Shown: positions 34,469 through 44,400, counted from the stretch's first letter. The stretch: 64,000 nt of DNA from Tenodera sinensis (GCA_030765045.1 CM060961.1:29171305-29235304); one strand, 5' to 3'. Numbers and translations are program-made. The notes: generated by a model from the sequence alone, not told the origin.

Positions 34469-34559
34469 TGGAAGGAGTTTCCTGACTAGACCACGGCCCA
34501 CAAGCCCGGATAATCAGTTTCTACATTATGACGCCGGCCGTGAAAGCTTACGCAGTTTG

Positions 34560-35430
34560 ATCATATCCAAATGGTTTTGCTTAAAACTGTCTCGAAAGGT
34601 TTAGGAGATATCGAGCATAAATTTAAACACCTCTTGTATGCCTACAAGATACAGCAATGACAAATTTTACTTGAACCATTGTTGTATTTTGTACTTTAGC
34701 TTATCACCTTTGTTTAGTACATGTAACATTGCTGTAAAATCTTCAGCTAGTTCAGGAAAAAATACGTATGCTGCTTGAAAACAATCATGGTATTCTGTTG
34801 GTTTTGCAGCAAGTTCAGAAATGTCTTGGGTATGACAGGAAAACGAGGAAAATGTAAGTACTTGATGAGAAAGTTGATCAGGTATAATCATCCTTGAAAC
34901 ACAAAACCGGTTGGAGTATTACGTCACACACTGTAGACGAGGAATGTTATAAAGGTCAGTCGTCATTTTCCCTGTAACACTATACAGGCCACTTGAGATA
35001 AACACAATTCTTGCTTTAGAGGTCAAGGGTTCATTCCTTTCTTTGGGTTACCTACAGTGGGTGTATAACAGTCGGGCACGTTGAAATTGGGCACAGATAT
35101 AATTATCTAGACTTCAGGTAATCAGCCCTTACAGGTAAATATAGGGACGGGGGTTGTTTTTATGGCTTCTTGTGAAGGTGCCTTTCAATTTGTAGCTCAG
35201 GAAGAAAAGTTGGATTTTCTTTCCCTTGATTCAAAAGCTTATTTTTCTTTGCTTCATATTAATCCAAATAGCTGTCTGCAGAAGCAGTTTCATTACACAT
35301 TTATTGCACAAGTACAGGAGGCGGAAGCAATTCGATTGATCTCTGGCCAGGCCTGGGCCCGAGGGCTTGTCCCGAGCCCGTGCAGACTTGTCAGATCGAA
35401 ACCCATTTTCATCGCAATTCCAGAAATCTT
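34560..35430. other. Unassigned stretch
   Basis: A 92-codon plus frame (35,162-35,440) and a 74-codon minus frame (34,667-34,891) have no recognisable domains. Confidence 0.4.
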
Positions 35431-35724
35431 ATATATTTAAACGAGCAATTCTTGTATATAAATATATTTATTCCGGGCAACTTGGAAACGGCTCTAACGA
35501 TTTTCATCAAATTTTGTATTCAGATAGGGTTTTGCTTTTTACGTTCAGCTATATAGGTGTAATTCCCGAAAAAACGCGATTTCACATAAAAAATAATATT
35601 TTTTATTCCCGCTTTTACAGTGCAATTCTTGTATATATATATTCCCGGTATTTCAGAAACGACTAAAGATTTGGTTAAATTTTTGTATACATGCATATTA
35701 TATGCACAGTGTATTCTAGACTCA

Positions 35725-35806
35725 CTTTTAGGTAACACATTCACATCTCTTTCTCTACACACTCTTCTATAAACAATTTTCCATAAAAAATGTGATTTTA
35801 AACAAA

Positions 35807-35898
<92 letters not shown>

Positions 35899-36435
35899 TT
35901 TCTATCCCCAGTTTTAAAATAAGTCATACCATGTTCTGTATGTTTGAAATATAAATGCTATTACATTCACACTGTTTTCTCCTCGCACTTTTAGGCAACA
36001 CATTCACATCTCTTTCTCTACGCATTCTTCTACAGATCATACACTTTCCTGTATTTTTTAAATAGAGATGCATATTACATTCACAGTGGTGTCTCTACTT
36101 AAGTACTTGTAGGTAACATATTCACATCTCTTTCTCTACTCACTCTCCTATAAACAGTTTTCCATAAAAACATGATTTCACACCAAAAATCATTTTTACC
36201 CCCACTTTTAAAATAAGTCATACCATATTCTGTATGTTTGAAATAGAAATGCTATTACATTCACACTGCTTTCTCCTCTCACTTTAAGGTAATACATTCA
36301 CATCTCTTTCTCTACTCACTCTTCTACAAAGAAGCCATACAATCTTCCATATGTCTGAAATAGAAATGCTACATAGTATATTCATACTGTTGTATCTACT
36401 CACTTTTAGGTAACACATTCACATCTCTTTCTCCT
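35725..36435. repeat. Minisatellite, about five units
   Basis: Five copies of 'aacacattcacatctctttc' begin near 35,732, 35,996, 36,116, 36,293 and 36,412. They alternate with 'aaatagaaatgctattacat' and 'ttttaaaataagtcatacc'. Unit spacing is about 120 to 180 bp, longer where (CA)n has expanded. The motif resembles the reverse complement of the R1 end. Confidence 0.85.
35810..35895. repeat. (CA)n microsatellite
   Basis: About 85 bp of CA. It yields a false poly-Val/Cys frame on the minus strand. Confidence 0.97.
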
Positions 36436-36544
36436 TAAAAACAGAGAGGAAACGCGTGGAGCGAAGCTCGGTCGCCCAGGTACTTATACTAAAGTGTCGT
36501 GCTGAACACATGTAAAATAATTTTTTAAACACCATGAAAAGTTT

Positions 36545-37505
36545 TAAAATATCCTTGTTACGTTCTCTACTCATTCAACAAAATATTCTTACAAAACATT
36601 TGCAGAAATGGTTTTGTTACATATTTCCTTGTAGCTACAAGAAGAGGGAGGGAATAGAGTAGGTTTAAGCCAAGGGTGCTAATGGCAGGGACACGCCCGT
36701 TTTGTTCTTCGGTTTGTCTCCATCCCAGGATCATCTGTTAGCTTAACGTGTGTTGCCGTAAAGTCCGATCACCTGCAACACAAGTTGGTGCAGGAACAAA
36801 GCAGAATGACACCAGGGTCACATTAATATGCCTGGCTTAAACAATAGTCAGATGTTTAAAAGCTGGTCGCTATCTGATGGTTTTGAATTTCAGTTTCCTT
36901 TGTATGATCAGGAGAGAGGGAAAGAAAGATGGAGAGAAAAGAAACAAGTCTGACGATTTTGCAGTAGAAAAGTATTTGACAATTCAAATTTATTATGAAT
37001 GACATCTCAGATGTTTAACGGCAAAATAATTTAATTTTACACAAATTGTGTGATTTAACGAGATCTACATATTATTTTATTATGTATTTGTCTATCTGTT
37101 ATAGTTTACAAATTATAACAAAAGCATTCATAATGAATACGACTTCTCGGACTGTTGTTATTCGCTGAAAACCCAAGATACCATATTTAAACAAATGACA
37201 TTTCAATCACAATCTTAAGTCAATTTTCAGAAAATCAAAACTAACAAACGGTACTTTGGGGTAGGGGATTTTCTTGTTAATATTCGTTCCGCATCCTTCA
37301 AGGACATTGAACTTGAAGTTTGTATTTAACGACGTTACGTTTTTTAGTTACGCTGTTCACAGACTCAGCCATGAACATTTTTCTAACGGGGCCTTTATTT
37401 GGATTCAAGGGACATCAAAAAGTGTATGTCTGCTGAAATCTTGGCATGGAATTTTTGTGTGGACTACAATACTTTCTACTATACGTAAGCAGGAGAGAAA
37501 GTAAG
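36545..37505 (-). repeat. R1 repeat, copy 19 (minus, MITE-interrupted)
   Basis: It begins at the end repeat ('ttctctactcattcaac'), then 'ccttgtagctacaagaagag', and resumes after a 168-bp insert with 'acaatagtcagatgt', 'acgagatctacatatt' and 'ccgcatccttcaaggac'. It ends with the hairpin end 'tactttctactatacgtaag' and gagagaaagta. Confidence 0.8.
36669..36836. mobile_element. Short TTAA-flanked element (MITE candidate)
   Basis: 168 bp inserted exactly in a TTAA of R1 copy 19: TTAA at 36,665-36,668 and 36,837-36,840. Ends read GCCAAGGGTGCTAAT and, from the other side, GCCAGGCATATTAAT, a 10/15 match. A TTAA duplication is typical of piggyBac-like and Kolobok elements. The terminal repeat is too weak to choose between them. 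Confidence 0.6.
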
Positions 37506-38045
37506 AATTAATAAAATGAAACATCTTAAAAAAATCCCACCACACTTTAACTCCAATGTCGTTTATTCTTTCAGCATATTCAGCTGCTAGACGTATGTTT
37601 AAATGGAGAGGAATCCTTTCTCGAGCCGCTGAATGTTTTAACGGTCCGTTTAAAGAGCGAGTTAGTGGCACGTGACTGAAGGATTTATGAATTATTTTGT
37701 CAACCGTGCTTATCTCGGTGAACAGGTATGAATACTGTTACCTCGCCCTATATCTTAATCACGTAACCTCAACACGCCTTCTTTACCTTCAAGTATCGAA
37801 AATGAAAGTGTGTCGGGGTCTGAAGGAGGACATAGAAGTTTCACTTTAATCTGAAACACTTGAGTAATGCATTATTCTGCTGCTTTCCTAATAATGATAC
37901 TTACTATTATGTTCTTTAAATTTCTTACCTCTTTTAAGAATCTGCTATGTGAACTTTTATTTGTAGACCTGGACACACATTCTGTAGTACATTTTGGGTT
38001 TGAATATGCACTTCTTAGTCCTGTGGTTAAAACTTATAGTAAGTA
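37505..38045. other. Unassigned stretch
   Basis: AT-rich, with an 88-codon minus frame (37,405-37,671) that I do not recognise. Confidence 0.4.
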
Positions 38046-38494
38046 TAGGAAATATAAGGATTATATTCCACTTAAACTTTTGAAATGGAGGCTTCACTAG
38101 AAATACGCGTTTCGCAACTCATTGAACTCCCACCTCCAAAAAAGGTCAAGTTTAGGAAAGGTCTATCTGTGAAGAAGAGCACTTTAAAAGTAAAGTCGAT
38201 TAATTAAGAAACTAGATATTTAAGCTCAGCAAATTCCAATTTTCAAGAAATTTCCCCACCACACACTATTTCTTTTTATATGGAAAAATTGTCGTTAATT
38301 TTGACTTTCTCAAAAATGGCTCTATAGATTAAGATAATTGCATGACAAATTAAAGGTATATATTGCATTTTCTGAGAATAGCTTGTGAAGAGCTATTCAT
38401 TCTGAATTACTTTTGTATAACTGGTAAACTGTAAGAGATCGGAATCAGGTTACTGCACTAAAATATATAACGTCTAAAATACAGTAAGGATTTT

Positions 38495-38595
38495 TGTGCG
38501 TTTCTGACGGCACAATTTTCCCGTAGACTTCCGGTTCTCTCGTGCAGTGGAGAGAGCCGGAGGAACGGATTATCTGTTTTAAAGACCTTCATAAC
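38495..38595. mobile_element. IS630-type terminal repeat fragment
   Basis: 'gtgcgtttctgacgg', 'cttccggttctctcgtgca' and 'ggaacggattatctg' followed by ttttaaagacc match the right end of the element at 18,274-19,214. It contains a hairpin, ccggttctctc / gagagagccgg. Confidence 0.65.
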
Positions 38596-38615
38596 TTTTT
38601 ACTTTTCAACTGCAA

Positions 38616-38935
38616 CATCACTTCTCTGTCTCCTTCTTTCCCTCTTCCTACCTCTTTCTCGCTCTCCCTTCGCCTTTTCCTTTATTCCAGCTTCTCTCCC
38701 GCTCTCCCTTTCTCTTCCTCTCTTCTATCCCCCTCTCCCTCCACTCTCCCTCTGCCCTCTCTTCTCTCTTCAGCATCTCTCCAGCTCTCCCTCTCTTTCC
38801 GTCCCTCCCTTTCTCTTCCTCTCCTCTATCCCGCCCTCTCACTCTCTTCCTCTCTTTGCTTTCCTCTCTCACTCCCTCTCCCTCTCACTCCCTCTCACTC
38901 CCTCTCCCTCTCACTTCCTCTCCCTTCCTCACATG
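38616..38935. repeat. Pyrimidine tract, (CTCTCCCT)-like, 320 bp
   Basis: Almost pure C/T on the plus strand with mirror-like runs. It could adopt triplex (H-DNA) structure. It gives a false Ser/Leu/Pro-rich 184-codon frame on the plus strand and an Arg/Glu-rich one on the minus strand. Confidence 0.93.
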
Positions 38936-39624
38936 ATCATACTAAGAATATGAAATTTCTAAGTCATAACATAGAGACCCGCTCTTTAAGAATCTGCTAT
39001 CGCTTTACGTACTTGTATCCTTATAACTACAACGAAATGTATGATGAAAGTTTATCTCGAAAAGCAAGAAGCATACTCAAGAATAAGCTTTTGTAAAGAT
39101 GGTTTGCAAAGGAGTGAATAGAGAAGGTCGTATGAATGTTATGCATAAGGATTTCATTCCCTCCTTGCTTCGTAATTATTATGGTAATCGAGATGCAGTT
39201 GTTTTCTCTCATTCTCTAGTGGAGACAGCTGGAAGGGAGTTGGAAATCGGATATTTCTTTTTCAATTGCTTCATTTGCATGGTCGTCTTTAATTACTGCG
39301 TTCACATCGGTGGCTTTCACTTTAGAAACACTAGAACACGCAGTCATACTTCACTTAAGATGGAAAGTAATCAGAATTACAGAAAAATTCTCCGGGAATT
39401 GAACCCGGCTCCCCAGAAGTGCAACAATTTGAGTGCAATATATATTTTTCTTTGTGTGTGGTTGAAACTATGTAATGCTTCTACTGTAGTCAGCCTTTAT
39501 ACAGAAAATAAAACACAACGCAGTAGATAATATTAGTGTTAATTTTTCTCTTCTCACTAACAGGTCTAAGTGGAAACTCGGCGACTTTACAGATGGGAAT
39601 GTTCACATTGAATATGCCGTATAT

Positions 39625-40130
39625 TTGAATTTGATTTGGTTTAAGGGCGCTCAACTTCTAGGTCATCAGCGCCCTTAAAAGATTCATGGCAATAGCCAGA
39701 TATAAATTTCACTCAAAAAATAAAAATACTAGCAACAAGAAAAATGTACAAAGGTAAAAAGCAGTGGCAATAGCCAGATATGAAACAAGGTGATAAATAT
39801 ATCCAAAAGCAGAAACAGATAATTAAAAAATTTTAAGTCCTCAAATTGATATTGCACTCCGCTAAAAAATTAAAAACTCTATCAACCGCTGTTTTGTCGT
39901 CCGCTAGGACCTCTGCAAGTCTGGCAGGCAGCTGCAGAGAATCCCGAAGGTGCGCTAGAGAGCAACACTCTAGCAGCACGTGGAATATGCCGTATAGAAT
40001 CCGCCATAAGTAAATCGTCTTCAAAAACGTCCTGGTTTACAGCATGTACAAGAGTTAACGCAATAGATCTCCAGAACACACTGGGGACAAATTAAGGAAA
40101 TTACCTTCTATGAGTAACGGTACTATCGGG
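39625..40130 (-). pseudogene. LINE ORF2 C-terminus with 3' UTR and tail
   Basis: The minus strand at 39,833-40,024 reads 'FHVLLECCSLAHLRDSLQLP', then 'ARLAEVLADDKTAVDRVFNF', resembling the C-terminal region after RNase H in R1/I-type LINE ORF2. A frameshift lies upstream. The 3' UTR follows to 39,625 and ends with a stem-loop, gggcgct ... agcgccc, then 'ttaaaccaaatcaaattc'. Two copies of 'ggcaatagccagatat' (39,688 and 39,766) mark a small internal duplication. The same tail occurs in the S3 SINE and two tail-only insertions. Confidence 0.7.
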
Positions 40131-41190
40131 TGCCATTAAAGGCGTCATTTCCCTTTTGCTTGAGACATGATGGTTACATCGAGGCCCGTCCAACCGATTG
40201 AAGGTCAACTTGTCTCATTGCCTCATTTTCCCTTTCTGCTCAGGTATGTTTACACCTACTTCGATACGCCATTTTGAAACATTAGCACAATAATCATCTG
40301 TAATACAGCAGAATCCCGCTTGATAGTAACAATTTTAAGCAGCAAAAGGAAGAAAACAAGTATTCGAATCGCATGTAATAACGCGTAGTAAAACTACCAG
40401 TATATGCAGTGTTAAAATATGTATTATATAATTCAGAAAGACTATGTCATAAAATCGCAATTGTTTTGTGAACTTCGTTCTTCTCGCAACGCTTGCAAGC
40501 AGTTATATTTTATCACCGTTTGATAAGTTTTATCGGTGTTGGTGTCGATTCACTGCTTCGTTCCAAAAACACAATGGCAAGGCCGTAATTCAATATTTGT
40601 CGTTAAGAAAATGAATAGAATTTATAGTCTTTCTTATCTCTAATGCACTGAATTCCTCGTCCGCTGTCACTCTGTCGCTAACCGCTTGGTTCAATGCTGA
40701 TTAATGATTATAAAATCTTTTCTTTTCGCTCACATCTTAAACCAAATAAACCACATTGACCAACACCAACAGCAAAATAACAGTTGGCCTCGCATTGAAT
40801 GAGTGTGCAAGCAGTTAACATTTCTTATAACGGTACGCCGGAATTTGGGGTAGACGGTGAGGGTTAACTGCATACAGTAGTAGGTATATGAAGTAACTGA
40901 AATGGAATTTAGGGTGGAACAAAAGAACATTGCCAATTTTCGCAGCAACATTGCTAGCGCGCATTTGAGCAACCTGTATTGTCTAAATTAGAACTATTTG
41001 ATATTCATCGCGAGTAATGTAAAACTGGCAGGCAAAATTGATCTTAACAAGACATTTCTGTTTGTTGGTAACTTAGTGCACATGTGAAATATTTGATATT
41101 AAAGCTCTTTCAAAAACCGATTTGATTTTTAAGAACATGTTATGCAACCTTACTTTTCTGTTTATGTTGCGTTACTTCGACTTTCCATGT
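40130..41190. other. Unassigned stretch
   Basis: AT-rich; no recognised gene or family. Confidence 0.4.
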
Positions 41191-41194
41191 TTGA

Positions 41195-41595
41195 GTAAGC
41201 GTTGCCGCTGAGGCTTTCTGAATCCAAAAGTAACTTTTTAGGAAAAAGCAGCGCGCGCGCTCAACAATAAAATCTGACACGCAAAATTATTTAATTTCAC
41301 CACCTTAATAGGACGTGACACGATTTACAAGGAGACCCCGCAAAGCGGGTTTCCCCCGGATTCTCCGGTTACCCCCGCCATCTCATTCCACCGGTGCTGC
41401 GGTACCGTAGTAGTAAAAGCGAGCGTAGGAGACCCCTACCCAAAACTACCCTTTACTTGGGGCAAAAATATATTTTTTGTTTTCTCGAATCGCTAAGTCT
41501 TAACGATTTGGATTAAAATATCATGTTTTAAGATATTTCTACAAAATAAAGCGTGTCTTGTGCAAATAGCTACTGAATTTCTGACCACTGTTTAA
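41195..41595 (+). repeat. R1 repeat, copy 21 (partial, SINE-interrupted)
   Basis: 'gaggctttctgaatccaaaa' starts it, then 'gacgtgacacgattt', a SINE fragment, and 'aaaactaccctttacttgg', 'ttttaagatatttctac' and 'caaatagctactgaatttc'. It ends at the IS630-type element. Confidence 0.68.
41330..41430 (+). mobile_element. SINE fragment (family S5)
   Basis: 'gcgggtttcccccggattct' and 'ccggttacccccgcc', then 'accggtgctgcggtacc', match the body of the SINE at 17,215-17,440. The tRNA-like head is absent. Confidence 0.68.
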
Positions 41596-41599
41596 TTTA

Positions 41600-42997
41600 C
41601 AGTGCCTTATTTTCGACCTTGATCCGCGGAAGGGCGGCACAAAGCCTGCTAGCAGCACACCGTTTCCAGTTTTCAGTTTCCTTTATTCAGAAGGGTTTGC
41701 CTGGTGCCGGTACAATAGGCCCGGCTTACAGGCTACAATTATCTTAACTTACAATTATCAATATTTATAATACAATTCTTGAGTTGTTCTTTCCCTGCTG
41801 CCTGCCAGTTGTACCAGTTGGTGCAAGGTGAGCATATGTGTTCCAGTGTTATGTGCAGGGCTGTAATAATGACAGAACACAGAATCGTCATGTACGATTC
41901 GTATGTGGGAACAAACTCTTGAAGTCAAGTGACACGGCTATATACAGATAGGTTCCCTGATGTCCGTGCGCCTCACAGAGGCACGGTTAGTAATCTTGTG
42001 AGCAGATTTAAAAAAAAAAAAGTCCCTGTTCTTGATCAGAAACCGAAAGTAAAGCGCCGTGATCTTGCAGAGGACAAACTCGAGGAAATAGGACAAAAAT
42101 TACAACGAAGTCCAAGGAAATCTGTAAGTAGGCTAGTGCAGGAATCGGGGGTTTCACAATTCTCGGCTTGGCAAGCCACTAAACTGTTCACATTAAAACT
42201 GTAGTCCAGGAATTACAACCACGCGATGTCAGTAAATTTATGCAATTGGTTGTTAAATAAAGTTAATGATCGCACAATTGACCCACATTTAATTTTCTTT
42301 ACAGACGAAGCATGGTTTTATTTAAATGGCCATATACCTACCGACACAAAACAAGAGATACTGGAGTGCAGAGAAACCAGATCTTGTCCACCAAATGCCA
42401 TTGCATGACCAAAAGATTAGTGTTTCATGTGCTGTGAATGCATACAGAATTATAGGGCCTATATTCTTTCAAGAAACGGTTAATGGGCAGACATTAAGGG
42501 GGAACATTGTCCCACCATTCCTGGAAGAATTGTGTGACATTGAATGTAAATAGGCATATTTTCAACAAGATTCGTTGAATCGTTGCAATTAAATTATGTT
42601 TTTGAAGATAGTCACCAGTAAAGGAATGTAGCCAGAGCGATCTCCAGATCTTAGCGTGTGTGATTTTTATTCACGGGGTAACTTAAAGAATAAAGTGTAT
42701 AGAGTAACCCTCATACGTTGGAAGAACTGAAAGACAATATAGGAAGAGAAATTGCCGCAATTTTGGAAGATGAATTAATGCGAGTGATTGCCAATTTTCT
42801 TAAAAGGTGTGACAGATGTGTGGCGGCACAGGGACATCATTTCCAACACCTTCCGTGACAAAGGTATGTGGTTATGATAAACCTGTGCACTTGAATTTAA
42901 AGGTCTGTGAATAGTTGACTACGCCGGCAAACAGCTGCCCGCCTGCCGCTAGAACCATCCGTCGGCAGCGCAGATCACGGTCGAAAATATGGCACTG
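41600..42997 (+). mobile_element. IS630/Tc1-mariner transposon, full span, dead
   Basis: A 1,398-bp element. Left end 'cagtgccttattttcgacct' then tgatccgcg; right end is the reverse complement of 'cagtgccatattttcgaccg' then tgatctgcg, an inverted repeat of about 29 bp with three mismatches. Both ends are flanked by TA (41,598-41,599; 42,998-42,999). The broken transposase gene lies between. The 5' part (41,640-41,860) is longer than needed and may hold another small repeat. This is a different subfamily from the one at 18,274, with distinct ends and C-terminus. Confidence 0.92.
41869..42858 (+). pseudogene. IS630-type transposase, multiply broken
   Basis: Pieces in order resemble insect IS630/Tc1-like transposases. 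The start is 'MTEHRIVMYDSYVGTNS' followed by a stop. The helix-turn-helix part includes 'PHRGTVSNLVSRF' and 'RSPRKSVSRLVQESGVS'. The first catalytic aspartate is in 'IFFTDEAWFYLNG'. Then come 'MPLHDQKISVSCAV', 'RIIGPIFFQETVNG' and a C-terminal piece 'LEELKDNIGREIAAI' ending 'GHHFQHLP'. Stops near 41,919 and 42,202, frameshifts near 42,215 and 42,330-42,350, a stop at 42,551 and loss of the segment that should hold the second and third acidic residues make it non-functional. I do not give a repaired version. Confidence 0.88.
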
Positions 42998-43735
42998 TAT
43001 AAAAGTGAATGTTATGTTTGTCGACACTCTGAACAACATATTAAATCTTTAGAGGAACAGATCACGCACATTCAACAAAACATCACCACATACATCCGAG
43101 ACATCACAAACACGACGATCATACAAATACTAAGCACACTCATACCACCCATATATGACATAACACCACCTGCACACAGAGCAAGATTTCTACACAACTT
43201 GACTCAGACAGCACAGAAAACACTCAAAAAAGCAGTAAACACAACCAGAGTTGGCAATCAACTAGCTATCTTCATCAATGAAAACACCTAACAAAAGCAC
43301 ACACGAAAAATGACAGCACACCAATCACCATAAAAAACACAAACACACAATAAACACAAACACACTGACACACACATAACCAAACACACAATAAATACAA
43401 CTAAGTTAAAAACTTCCCGTATGAGCTGTTGTAGCAACAACACACACATAACACCACAATAATTTAAATTTCCTATTTCTCCGGGGGTAGAAGCCACCAC
43501 CACACACCTAGGAATGAACACACACACCAACAAACACAAAACAAAACACGCAAGACCACAATACACACGCACACACGAAAGATCTCCCACCACACAACAA
43601 GACAAAAATCTCAAAAACGCGGCTGAAGAGGGACTATCCCTAAAACAGCCAGGGCATGTTGAAAAACATGCCCAAATAACTTTTTTACTTACTTACTTTG
43701 TCCTCTGTCCTAAACCGCTTAACTGTACACCGCGA
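42998..43735 (+). mobile_element. Unrecognised retroelement-like segment with short ORF
   Basis: After the transposon a frame of about 97 codons (to 43,291) begins 'YKSECYVCRHSEQHIKSLEE' and is rich in Gln/Thr/Ile, possibly coiled-coil, with one C-x2-C pair. The following 400 bp is strongly A/C-rich. It closes with 'ggctgaagagggactatccc', 'taaaacagccagggcatg' and a (TTAC)n-like tail, a layout suggesting a LINE-type 3' end. The ATG at 42,989 belongs to the transposon end, so the true start is lost. Function unknown. Confidence 0.35.
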
Positions 43736-43990
43736 GCCCGCCTCGATAGCGTGATGGTTAGCGTGTCTGCCTCACGTTCAAGAGGTCGCGAGTTCGAATC
43801 TCGCTTAGGGTAAGTTATCCGGGTAAGGTTTTTTCCGAGGTTTTCCCTTATCCTGAGAAGACGAATGTCGGGTAACTTAAAGCTCCATGGACCTCAGGCT
43901 CATTTGAGCATCATTTCACCCGTTTCATTCACTCACCGTCCGATATGACGCAATGTTGGAGGACGTTAATTAAAAAAAAAGAAAAAAAAA
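43736..43990 (+). mobile_element. tRNA-Val-like SINE (family S1) with 12-bp TSD
   Basis: 255 bp flanked by an exact 12-bp duplication TGTACACCGCGA (43,724-43,735 and 43,991-44,002). Head 'gcctcgatagcgtgatggtt' with anticodon loop CTCACG (CAC, valine-like) and B box 'gagttcgaatctcgc', then a body with 'aggttttcccttatcctgag' and 'caccgtccgatatgacgc', and an A-rich tail. The exact duplication suggests a fairly recent insertion. The minus-strand copy at 25,508-25,755 is older. Confidence 0.95.
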
Positions 43991-44002
43991 TGTACACCGC
44001 GA

Positions 44003-44400
44003 AATTTGGCACGTAGGGTAAAGATGCCCAATACCGCGATACAGAGTTCAGTTTTGTGCCATGGTTTTATTCTGCAATAGTATGTAGTTCTGAAGTAGGC
44101 ATCGAGCAGATTGCTGAACCATTCAGCAGTTGCTGAGAAAGGAAATGGCTGTGGAATATGTTGTTCAATGAATCAGATGAAACGATCGACATTTTGTGAG
44201 CATTGAACTCCCTGCCGAAACAAAATTTTCAATTAATTGGAGGTAAATAAAAGGTATTATTGTTAATAACGGGTTGTACGAGTATTTTATAATGTAGATG
44301 AAATCAAGAGAATCCATGCATGTACATAGTCATTGTTTGTGATATCAAAGAATTAGGCTGAATTAGGATACCACTACCACGGATTTAGAAGCCATCGTCA
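44003..44400. other. Unassigned stretch
   Basis: AT-rich, nothing recognised. Confidence 0.4.

Larger units (their letters stand above)
34285..34522. repeat. Perfect inverted repeat (109-bp arms, 20-bp loop), Penelope-like ends
   Basis: The arms 34,285-34,393 and 34,414-34,522 are exact reverse complements, with a 20-bp spacer (34,394-34,413). Each arm holds the strings 'ccactgaggatg', 'ttcggacgaaacgtctgg' and 'gaccacggcccacaagcccg'. These resemble the repeat ends of Penelope-like retroelements, which are often found in inverted arrangement. The right flank 'gacgccggccgtgaaagc' also fits such elements. A perfect cruciform could form. An assembly or cloning fold-back artefact is the main alternative. 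Confidence 0.85.
35440..36495 (+). mobile_element. Helitron-like non-autonomous element with internal minisatellite
   Basis: It begins near 'acgagcaattcttgtatata', then 'ggaaacggctctaacgattt', a combination I associate with widespread invertebrate Helitron-type repeats. It ends with a small hairpin GAGC-GAA-GCTC (36,459-36,469) and 'ggtcgcccaggtactta'. Between lie a (CA)n tract and a minisatellite whose unit carries 'cacattcacatctctttctc'. There is no Rep/helicase coding sequence. Exact ends are uncertain because Helitrons make no target duplication. Confidence 0.55.
38050..39150 (+). repeat. R1 repeat, copy 20 (interrupted)
   Basis: The first part (38,050-38,495) keeps 'aaatggaggcttcactagaa', 'aaaaatggctcta' and 'taactggtaaactgtaagag'. 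The second part (38,960-39,150) keeps 'acgtacttgtatcc', 'aaagtttatctcgaaaagc' and 'agagaaggtcgtatgaatg'. The gap between is filled by a transposon-end fragment and a pyrimidine tract. Confidence 0.65.

Noticed and set aside
34285..34522. microRNA or rho-independent terminator hairpin
   Set aside because: The perfect 109-bp stem is far longer than either, and its sequence fits paired retroelement ends.
35520..35927. 135-codon minus-strand frame with poly-Cys/Val
   Set aside because: It is produced by the (CA)n microsatellite and has no flanking domain.
35725..36435. CRISPR-like array
   Set aside because: Units are long and irregular, spacers resemble one another, and the host context is eukaryotic; it is a minisatellite.
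38542..39096. 184-codon Ser/Leu/Pro-rich open frame
   Set aside because: It is a reading of the pyrimidine tract; all its length comes from C/T composition, and the opposite strand gives an equally long Arg/Glu-rich frame.
39385..39425. Further tRNA-like SINE (B-box-like ccgggaattgaaccc, minus)
   Set aside because: Only about 40 bp are recognisable, too little to define an element; it may be a relic of family S4.
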